From NCBI RefSeq assembly GCF_037126465.1, contig NC_088206.1, forward strand, positions 33,424,573-33,488,572: DNA of 64,000 bases. Direction: 5' to 3'. The translations under genes and the position numbers were made by a program. The notes beneath the pieces are model-generated. The model did not search any database. It had not been told where the DNA came from and saw only the letters and a program-made list of their open reading frames with translations. Origin of the DNA: Ornithodoros turicata (taxonomy: Eukaryota > Arthropoda > Arachnida > Ixodida > Argasidae). Below are positions 54,921 to 64,000 of the stretch, one piece after another. Numbering within the stretch: position 1 is the first letter of the stretch; each line of letters starts with the position of its first letter.

Positions 54921-56723
54921 GACTATTCTCTAGAGATCTGGCCTAGGATTTTCCCTCTCCCTCGCGCGCCCCGCCCACCCGGAGCGCGCCAATGGGAGGA
55001 CGCGTGGGCGGAGTCGACTTTCATTGCCATCTGGGGGCAGAGGTTCGAACGTAGACGGAGACGTGCTTTTCGCGCTGCTACGTCCACTGGGTCGTTCCAT
55101 TCACCATGGCCCTGAGTTGGCCCGTGTTCCAGAGACGGCGCTGCTCGATCTGTGAACCTAGGGACGCGCGTTCCTTGGGACCACGAAAATGGTCGGCGAT
55201 AAGCACTGTGTCTGAGCGATGATCGCGTTTGTTTGTTTGTTTTTGCTTTTAATGAACGTTTTATGATGGCTTGTTTTTGCTTTTAATAAACGCTTCATGA
55301 TCGGCGTCTCTGAGCGATGCCCGCGTTTGTTTGTTTGTTTTTGCTTTTAATAAACGCTTCATGATCGGCGTCTCAGAGCGATGCCTGCGTTTGTTTCTTT
55401 GTTTGTTTGTTTTTGCTTTTAATGAACGTTTTATGATGGCTTGTTTTTGCTTTTAATAAACTCTTCATGATCGGCGTTTCTGAGCGATGCCCGCGTTTGT
55501 TTGTTTGTTTTTGCTTTTAATAAACGCTTCATGATGGCGTCTCAGAGCGATGCCTGCGTTTGTTTCTTTGTTTGTTTGTTTTTGCTTTTAATGAACGTTT
55601 TATGATGGCTTGTTTTTGCTTTTAATAAACGCTTCATGATCGGCGTCCTTGGGCGATGCCCGCGTTTGTTTGTTTGTTTTTGCTTTTAATGAACGTTTTA
55701 TGATGGCTTGTTTTTGCTTTTAATAAACGCTTCATGATCGGCGTCCTTGGGCGATGCCCGCGTTTGTTTGCTTTATTAAACATATGGAACACGCGTTGTT
55801 AGAATGATCTTGATAAGACGTCCGCGGAATCGTTGCGCCCGTGTTTGGTTGATAGTAGTTTATTAAAAACAAAAACAAGCCATCATAAAACGTTCATTAA
55901 AAGCAAAAACAAACAAGCAAACGCGGGCATCGCTCAGAGACGCCGATCATGAAGCGTTTATTAAAAGCAAAAACAAACAAACAAACGCAGGCATCGCTCA
56001 GAGACGCCGATCATGAAGCGTTTATTAAAAGCAAAAACAAGCCATCATAAAACGTTCATTAAAAGCAAAAACAAACAAACAAACGCGGGCATCAATCAGA
56101 GACGCCGATCATGAAGCGTTTATTAACAAGCCATCATAAAACGTTCATTAAAAGCAAAAACAAACAAACAAACAAGCAAACGCGGGCATCGCTCAGAGAC
56201 GCCGATCATGAAGCGTTTATTAACAAGCCATCATAAAACGTTCATTAAAAGCAAAAACAAACAAACAAACGCGGGCATCGCTCAGAGACGCCGATCATGA
56301 AGCGTTTATTAAAAACAAAAACAAGCCATCATAAAACGTTCATTAAAAGCAAAAACAAACAAACAGACAAACGCGATCATCGCTCAGACACAGTACTTAT
56401 CGCCGACCATTTTCGTGGTCCCAAGGAACGCGCGTCCCTAGGTGGATGGATGGATGGATAGTGGCTGTTCCCTTTGTAGCGGGCGGTGTCACAGATCGAG
56501 CAGCGCCATCTCTGGAACACGGGCCAACTCAGGGCCATGGTGAATGGAACGACCCAGTGGACGTAGCATCGCGAAAAGCACGTCTCCGTCTACGTTCGAA
56601 CCTCTGCCCCCAGATTGCAATGAAAGTCGACTCCGCCCACGCGTTCTCCCATTGGCGCGCTCCGGGTGGGCGGGGCGCGCGAGGGAGAGGGAAAATCCTA
56701 GGCCAGATCTCTAGAGAATAGTC
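54921..56723. mobile_element. 1.8-kb fold-back element with internally repetitive arms
   Basis: Direct 8-bp repeats GGTAACTT at 54913-54920 and 56724-56731 flank inverted arms of about 850 bases starting GACTATTCTCTAGAGATCTG. Each arm has a unique outer part of about 290 bases and an inner array of units with GTTTGTTTTTGCTTTTAATG and CTTCATGATCGGCGTC. The centre is near 55815. It resembles Foldback/Galileo-type elements in plan. No transposase inside. Confidence 0.95.
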
Positions 56724-56731
56724 GGTAACTT

Positions 56732-57837
56732 ACGGAATCTATTCAAAAAATCCGCCTTGCCTCACGTTGAGGTATGACATCACTTCCTGTAATCTCGTTT
56801 CCAGTTGCTTTTCCTATGTTGAACTTGTGTAATGTGTAATTTCCTCTACATGACGTCACTGAATTGACCATAAGCATGGCGGATCACTTGTTTGCGTGTG
56901 CGTGTTGTGTGTGCCTGGCTGTGTTTTGCAAATTGCAAATGAGTTCCTTGAGCCGAAACGTGTTATTTGGGAACCCAAGCAATTTTTGTGTTTAGTGATG
57001 ACAGTGGGCTCATCTAGAAGAGAGTCATTGGGATGTCGTCAGGTAAGACGTGATCGTTGAAACCGCAAGGTCTTTCCGTTGCGCTTCGCCTGTGAAGAGA
57101 AATGAGAAAATCGAAGTATTACTTGCGATAGGAATGAGAGAAAACTACTCCATGGGGTCCCAATAAGAACCCAACTAGTTCAGTAACGCTCCACGCTGTC
57201 ATTTTTCTTTTTGAATCCCTACTACGTGATTCACTGCAGCAGGAGGGGCGTTAGTCATATCAAACTGAAGGTGGGAGATACGTCCATACAGAAACGAAAA
57301 TATGAACTTATGCAACAACGCACGACAGGTCTTCCAGGCGGTGCTTTATTTTCACCTGTTGATTGTCGCTGTAATGAAACTGCATACTTCGGTGCACTTG
57401 GTTTCGTTTCTCCGGACATTTGGTATTCGAATGCTAGAAGGTAGCTATCTAGAGGGGGTTCGGTTAAGCGTGACTGTTGTGCGGTAGCAGAAAGAAGTTA
57501 TATGACAGCTGGCACGGCGTCTAAACGGGAATGTCGTATCATGTGCTTATGTGTAATGCATGTAATCTATTGCTTGTCCGTATGTTGTCGGTCCTTCTGT
57601 ATATCTCGTCATAGTCAGGGGCGTACAGCAAGCCTACATCACCTTGCTTGCATTCTGTATTAATGTTTTACGTACTTAGGTATGGAGGCGTGGCTTACAG
57701 GGCAAGCATCTGTTGCCAAGCTATATTATTCTGAATTAAGTTACCATTTCAATGCTTCTTGCTTAAGTAAATAAGAATGAATATTGCCACGTGCAATTTC
57801 TGCTGTTATCCGTCTTGTACGTTCGATGGCGAGCTTT
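56732..57837. other. No gene recognised
   Basis: Contains only short frames, such as 57211-57444, with no identifiable domain. No repeat of note. Confidence 0.5.
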
Positions 57838-58085
57838 ACCAGCGGCATGGTCTAGCGGATAAAAGTTTCCGCACGTTACTGGTAGCTCAATGTTATGCTG
57901 AAGACTAGGAGGTGGTAGATTCCAATCTTACCACCAGCTGTGCTGTCTAAGGTTTTCCGGCAGTCTTTCGAGACGAATATCTGCAGAGTTCCTTGTGAAG
58001 TCTGCCCAATGTACTACCCATACTAACCCCAGCTCCCACTCCTTCTTGGAGTCCTTGCCCCACTGTCCACGTCGGTACGTCGCTC
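57838..58085 (+). mobile_element. tRNA-derived SINE, copy 2
   Basis: Plus-strand head with an A-box-like TGGTCTAGCGGAT and a decayed B box (AGATTCCAATC). The body follows: GTGCTGTCTAAGGTTTTCCG, CTTTCGAGACGAATATCTG, GTGAAGTCTGCCC. It shares the body of copy 1 (30560-30785). Its tRNA head is complete but mutated. Confidence 0.82.
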
Positions 58086-58390
58086 GAAGCCACAGTTGCT
58101 ATGTTTCGCAAACACGGAAGTAAAAAAAAAAAACTATGCAGAGTTTTGTTCATAGGAACAACTTCGTTGGGCTTTTTACAGCGGCAGCTGTTAATGCCAC
58201 ACTTTGCCTTTACGCGGCCTCTTCAACGTTGGCACAAAACCCTCCTCTGCCCTCTCTGCGTTCGTTTGTGTGTGTGGTCTGGTCTCTCTCTCCTCCTGTT
58301 TGTGGGATGTGCTGTCTAGGCACCGAAATTATCTAGTCAGGATGGGACATCACAAGGCATCGCCTGCACCGAGCACAGCAACAAGAATGG

Positions 58391-58714
58391 ATGCAACAAG
58401 CTCGGTTGAATGCTACAGTTGATGACATCAGTGAAATCTGTGGCATCCAATTGTACAGTGGACTCTCGGTTGCTACAGTCTACTCCTCACCCAGAGCAAC
58501 ACAGGTTCTGAACTTGATGGTTTCCACACTCACTGTACATCGACACAAACCAATTATTCTGCTGGGTAATTTCAATGTGGATGCTAATAAGACCACATTC
58601 CCAACCGAGCTCGCCAACCAGTTAGCACTGTATCTGTGCAACAAACTGGCAGAACCCACCACCAGCTACAAGTGCCCAGTTCAGTCAGAAGTGCCCAAAA
58701 GGAAGACAAATTGA
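58391..58714 (+). pseudogene. Endonuclease/exonuclease/phosphatase fragment of a retro- or Helentron-type element
   Basis: A 107-codon frame with a segment PIILLGNFNVDANKTTF resembling the GDFN motif of apurinic-type endonucleases carried by LINEs and Helentrons. The catalytic aspartate of GDFN is asparagine here. The preceding segment ATVYSSPRATQVLNLM fits the strand before that motif. Only the end of the domain is present, without the His of SDH. It is too short to assign to one element class. Confidence 0.5.
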
Positions 58715-58719
58715 ACGAG

Positions 58720-61700
58720 TTACCCAGTTGTGATACATTTTATTATCTTCTTCCAGGAAGTTCAAGGTGGATGACCCCTAAGATGCAGGGTGGACGCAGT
58801 GCGGTACCGCGAATTTAAAGTTCTGCGAATTATAGCCTGATCCTGGCTTGTCACAAATTCGCGAATTATTGAGCCCGCAAATTTAACCACTTATACAGTA
58901 AATAAAATAAACACAATATTGAAAATGCTTGTTTAAAAACATGGTGGTGTCGGGGGCCCTCACTTTTTCTCAACATTTATACCTGTACCACAAAGCTTGC
59001 CATCGAGGCTTCACACTCGGTCTGGCGAAGAGATGTGAACTGAGTTTGGGGAACTCACTAGTGCACTTTCTCCCGAGTGTCTCTAAAAGATGTCGTGTGA
59101 CAGCACACAAATGACACTAAGCGCAAGTGTCACTCGTTGAAAGTGACACTATATTTGTCCGTCTGACGGGGTATTAAATACAAGCATTGTAGTGTTTCCA
59201 CTGTATATGGAAATGGGGCTGGCAACTTGGGGCAGTCCCCCAAGGTGAAGTGAGGAGTAACATGTTTGGCTGTAGTCTCCTGTAGTCCAGTGCTATCCCT
59301 TACACGGGACGCTGCAGTAGCAATGAGGATTAGATCTAGTTAAACCCAACATCATCGGGATTGTTGAAGATTGTTGAATCTTGCAATAACTTAATGTCTC
59401 ACAAGAAGACGCGCATACTGCAAGCATGACTGGCATGCTACCTGTGTTCCTGTGCTTCAATGTCAGAGGGTGCAGATGTCACTGGGACAGGGTGGAAAAT
59501 TTGAATCAGTAGATCGAAAGACTTTCTAATTGTTTGTGACATCACGGACAACACCTGTGGAAGAACACTACCCCTACATCATTTCAAATGTGAGGTACAA
59601 CTCCTTCACAACTCCAGCACAGCAATGCTGATCAAGATGCACATGTGTCCCAGTATGAGACGACGCATAATCTGCTGGATTCTCATTTCCACGTGTAGAC
59701 GCAGAACTTTGGGTGTGTAGATTGTCCCTTTAACATGATAGCTTCAAGATTAGTCACTCCTATGAGCGTTCTACACATAGCTTTGACAGTTGGCGCGCAA
59801 CTGCAGCTTTGGGGACGCTGACTTAGAAAGGAAAACTATCGTTATAAAATGGTGTAGATACAGCTAGCTGGTGGACGAACCCCATAATGAAGGGGCATGA
59901 GCAATGTGCAGAAGATAGAAAACACAACCCGAAGCGCTCAAACCGGCAAATGTATACTTTGAAAGAGACAAAAATATAAGGGCAACCCAATGTGGGGGTA
60001 AGGGGCAGGGGGAAAGGTGGGAGAGACAAGCGTTTCTTGTTGTGTTTTCTGTCACCTTCAATATGGAAAAGTATTGCTAGCAGCATTTTTGTGGAAGGGC
60101 ATGTACCACAGCAAATAGTGCCTTATATGTACTTTATAATGATTCTGCACTAAGATCATGAGGATAAAAAGAACACAACACTGTAACAGTATTTCTGCCT
60201 ACTCAACTGCACGTATGTAGTATGTACACAATATTTGTGCTAAAATTCTACAGCGGGCGCTCTAAAAATGTAATGCAAGTGATACTGCCAACTATAGTAA
60301 CATGCCAAGTGTTCTATAACCACAAATATGCCACGAAGCGGGTAATTTGTTGCAGTAATTAATTGGTTTCGGTTTACATATTTTTTTTTCCCCGCCACTC
60401 GGGACGAGAAGAACGGACAACAACAACTTCGAGTTCGAGTTTTTACTTTCGCCCACAGTATGATTGCTGCAACAAGTGCCGTACATAAATTGGCGTGCAG
60501 TTCACTCTTCCTTCGGTCTTGAGCACAATCCTTAAGAAAGATTCAGCGGGATGTCGATGGAAAGTTCTTTGTGCAGTTGAACTTGTGCGTGTGTAGCAGC
60601 ATGTTGCTCTAGGTAGGATTTTTCTCACACGGAACCTACAAATCGCAGACCGATTCTTACGCTTGACAAAGGAACATCTTACGGAACTGAACTGCCGAAT
60701 GTGAGCACGCGGAAGCAAACTCTGTACTTACTTGCTTTCCACATGGCTGACAACTTCGTCAGTGGGGTAGCAGTTAAAACTCTGTATACACGAATTAACC
60801 AGCCTTCGCCTGGTCACTTTTATTTTCGGCATTGAGCAATGCCTGTGGCCGCCTGCGGAGCCCACGTTGCAATGTATTGTGCTGTGCCCACGCGCCAGGA
60901 TGACAGACGTCAATGGAACGCGTTGTTCTTGCTATAGTTTCGTTTTGCTCCGTGCCACTATGGTAGCTAGAATATGTGGTACGCCGACTGTACAATACTC
61001 TAGCTACCATAGTGTCACTTCTCCCTCTAGCTCTACATATTTTGCTCGGTGGGAGAGGTTTATGAATGCGTATCTATGGTATTTTCGGCAGCAGTAAAAA
61101 TCGTGCTATTTCAGACGGAATATATTGCACGCCATTGTCGGTCGAACACATCCCGTCTTGTTTTTTTATGCAGACGGAAAAAAAAAAGGAGTGGAAAAAG
61201 ATTAATTTTTGCATTTTACGGGGAAAAAAACGACGTTTTAGGTGTAAGCGACGAAATAGTCATTTATAGGCACAATAGGATTTTTTATATGATATCCTTA
61301 TCAGTCAATTTGTGCTCCTGTATCAAAAAGGCACTATAGCGGTTCGTGGAAAACAGTAGGCATTTACCTAAAGATCTGAGGTCTACTAATGACAATGGTG
61401 GCTGTATCCTTTGTTTTGCCACCTCGAAAGCAGGAGTTCTGATGCTGAGGGCAGATTTAACGCCACTGTGTTTGCGTGAGAGTGCCCATCAAAAGTGGAA
61501 TGTCAAATGAAGCATGCCCTTTCCAGCCTAGATTTATCCCAAGTAATTACCATCTGTTTGGGCCCCTCAGAGGGCCTGTAGCATCCGTCCCGGCTGATCC
61601 CAAAACTGTAGTGCCATTTTACTCTCGTTCATCACCGACACTAACGCAAAAAAATCTGGTGGTAGAAAGTGGAGTAGCTTTTGCGGAATTTAATGTACTG

Positions 61701-62870
61701 CATGGCAGAAGACAGATGTTGAGAGTATGCCGGAATTCCCTCTATGGAAATCGGAGAAAACATTGCTCAGACATCTCCAGTTTTGTTGGAATGCTGTTGT
61801 TGTTCCACGGCACTTCTCAGAAGGCCTTGTAGTGGCCAGCATACTAGCGATATTCGAGATGGATTTCGGGCATCGGACGCTTAGTCTAACGGGCATATTT
61901 CTTATTCATCAAACTTTTTGAGCTTTGCCTTCTAGATCTCGTTTTCAGCATTACCACAAGGCTCATGGGGGATCAATTTCTGTTCACACCGGATGCGACG
62001 TCACTTTTCACTCGTGTTCCTCGGGCTTCAGCTTCAATGTTCCTCAGCTTCCTCGGGTTGCCAAGCTATAGAGGACCATCTGTTTACAAACATGTGACAT
62101 CACAAGAGACCAGTTCTAGGTTATATTTTGCTGTGGTTAGCAAGAAGCGGGAAAAACGCGACTGTTAGAGCTGATAGTGCCCACCAGCATGCTTTGTGCG
62201 GAGGCGTTACGTAATCAATGACACGGATGTCATTGTTGCGGCAGACTGTGCCCTCGCCCTAGCCCTGCTGCATCCTGCTACATTTTACCCAAATGTGAAT
62301 AATATCCGCCGAGCTTGTGCCTGAAGCTTAAAAAGTCGAACCCTTTGACTCGACCCTTCGTTGCTTCATCGCAAGAAACAATGCGCAGCACGTCCGAACT
62401 TGTCCAACTCCTCTTGTGCTGCCCTCCTTTCCTCCGTCCGCTGCTTGGACTTTGGAGTCGTTTAGAGAGCGAGGAGTGAGCGAGGTCACCGCCAGCACCA
62501 GCAGTTTGTGAAACACATGTCTGAAAACAACGAACGTCATGACCGGCATACAACTGACGTTTCGAGAATGGCATTCTCCAAACTGAAATGTGAGTAGACA
62601 ATAGGCATACACATGAATGCCTCATCTTGTGTGACTTGTACCTGAGTTACATGACACTGCCTTGCGTCCCATGTTTGGGCTGGTCGATAGTAAACAGCGT
62701 TCCCTTCTTCCATAGGCTCAATACGATATTCAATACCTATATTCTCAACAAAATTGACGAAAATGGCGATGGAACATCAGTATGGTGTTGGCAGGGCTCT
62801 CAGGACAGCGGATTTTGTGTCTTGTGCAACTAAAGTATCAGTTGCAAGCAGCATGGCCTTGCAGCGGTGA
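58720..62870. other. No intact gene recognised
   Basis: Short frames only. A stretch at 61540-61580 (IPSNYHLFGPLRG) is reminiscent of the mariner third catalytic region but is too short to call. One small hairpin is listed separately. Confidence 0.45.
60952..61018. repeat. 67-nt imperfect hairpin
   Basis: GTGCCACTATGGTAGCTAGA and TCTAGCTACCATAGTGTCAC are almost complementary arms with a short loop. The size is within the range of a microRNA precursor, but a MITE remnant is at least as likely. Confidence 0.7.
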
Positions 62871-63890
62871 AACGTCACGCGACACATCGAATATGCCAAG
62901 CAGCCCTGGAACATTGAAAAGGCCGAAGAATGTGCAACAGGCTTCACTTGCCACACAGGAGCCCTTTCAGCAAGCGTTACGCAGGCAGAGACTCTCTTCA
63001 TTATTGGAATGACGCTCAAAGGGATTCCGTATTCTTGGGCCGGTACTGCCACATATCTTTATCCCATAATATTCTAAGACTCGGAAACTGCCAAACAGTT
63101 TTCTTGTACCAGTTTTCTATGTAATTGAAACCGACGCAACACCTGTAGTGGAGCAGCAGTGCCAACAGCTAGATGTTGTTGCACGGTTTTATTCTGCGGT
63201 CACGAAGGAAGTGGTTGTGGAACATTTGGAGTCATTCCGGCCAGGTTCCGCGAAGTCTGATATAGTGTTCAACAAAATCGAGAAGGCAACACAGGACATT
63301 CTACAAAACAACTTAATTTGCATTTTCAGCGACGAGCCAAATGTGATGACAAGTTTGAAAAGGAAGATGAAGGAGTATAATAGACGCAAGTATAATAGAC
63401 ACAGACGAATGTTGTCTTCATAAGGTTGATAATTCATTCGGGCATGGCTTTGGACGGCTTTGGACCAGGTTTAGAAGCAGCAATCTCTCTCTATTATCTC
63501 TACTATTTCCTCAAGAATTCTGCTGTGTGAAGTGTTACAGTGAAAATACAGCAGGAAGTGCTTGGACTGTCTCAAAAATTGTTTCTACCGTCGCTTGAGC
63601 TCGACGTAGCTTACACTAGGGCATGCAGTAAGTCGACTGATTGACCAATTCTCAACAGTGAAGACTGTTGTGATGTCAGACGGGCAGTGTCGTTCAGGAG
63701 GGCAGCTGCGTCACCGCTTGAGGAAAGCATTCGCAGACGAGCTTTTATGGAATGTCTCAAACATTTTCATAGAATTCCTTACCTTGTTTCAATGTTCGGA
63801 ACCCTTATTACACCTAATGTATGACGAGATCGTATCTCTTGTTAAGAAACTTTTTGGGCGTTTCATTAAATTCGAGTTATACTGTTGAAA
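62870..63890 (+). pseudogene. Decayed hAT-transposase-like gene (KIAA1586/DUF4371-like)
   Basis: Plus-strand segments in shifting frames follow the order of a hAT-derived family common in arthropods: QAETLFIIGMTLKGIPYSW, DSETAKQFSC, then VVARFYSAVTKEVVVEHLES with the IFSDEPNVMTSLKRKMKEY region at 63148-63423. SLYYLYYFLKNSAV and WNVSNIFIEFLTLFQCSEPL come next, ending with LHLMYDEIVSLVKKLFGRF at about 63850. At least three stops or shifts intervene. The family's SDGPNVN-type motif reads SDEPNVM, so a conserved Gly-Pro context is altered. It may continue past the right edge. Whether it was a transposon or a domesticated gene cannot be told. Confidence 0.6.
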
Positions 63891-64000
63891 ATGAGCAATG
63901 AGCTGCCCTCACTACAACCAGAATCAGCTGTGAACTGGAAGGCAAAAGTTGAAGTTTGGGAGGACACAGAGGCCACCATGGCATCGTGAGACCCAGCAGA

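Noticed and set aside
61476..61832. Mariner-like transposase fragment
   Set aside because: Only YHLFGPLRG resembles the family, with no neighbouring motifs or terminal repeats.

Overview
The window is eukaryotic nuclear DNA from an arthropod, most likely a chelicerate and possibly a tick. The evidence is the dense nesting of animal transposons, a tRNA-derived SINE of the kind I associate with ticks, I-type LINE C-termini that look tick-like, and a satellite carrying the arthropod telomere word TTAGG. I see no ordinary host gene that is intact. Almost everything recognisable is mobile or virus-derived. Names rest on recalled family resemblance, because no search was possible.

Layout. Positions 1-5540 hold a compact minus-strand operon of a Maverick/Polinton (adintovirus-like) element: an A32/FtsK-type packaging ATPase, a small basic protein, a proline-rich-linker protein, a DDE integrase with a C-terminal chromodomain, two capsid-type proteins and a pX-like basic peptide. 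Neighbouring genes overlap by a few bases. Two genes are broken by one-base shifts at homopolymers. DNA polymerase B, protease and terminal repeats are not in the window. Just upstream of the operon (5640-6125) is an array of about eleven CCAAT boxes mixed with GC-box-like words.

Positions 7842-9137 are a full-length mariner with perfect 30-bp terminal repeats and two replaced catalytic aspartates. Positions 11.6-12.9 kb hold 176-bp tandem repeats. A fold-back element (13417-14269) is followed by a 7-kb array of a 76-bp satellite (about 14.3-21.3 kb) with a 1364-bp internal duplication and a small TA-flanked MITE inside it.

Positions 21.7-43 kb are a mosaic. They hold a 5'-truncated LINE with a 12-bp target duplication, four TA-flanked fold-back elements with CAGGGTGTCC ends (one split by another LINE), a head-to-head pair of Penelope-like elements with hammerhead-ribozyme-like motifs, a 5.2-kb terminal-repeat insertion that itself contains several nested elements, and hAT-type MITEs with 8-bp target duplications.

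Positions 43999-49160 are two nearly identical 2.2-kb elements in inverted orientation around a 773-bp spacer. Positions 50.3-54.6 kb hold a 175-bp satellite turned into a palindrome and split by an 896-bp insertion with an 8-bp duplication. Positions 54921-56723 are a fold-back element with roughly 0.85-kb arms and exact 8-bp target duplications. The last 7 kb are sparse: one SINE, an endonuclease fragment and, at the right edge, a decayed hAT-transposase-like gene.

How the parts relate: the genes do not form one pathway. The left operon is a capsid, packaging and integration module of an integrated virus-like element. The rest is a stratified record of insertions, and nested breaks allow many of them to be ordered in time.
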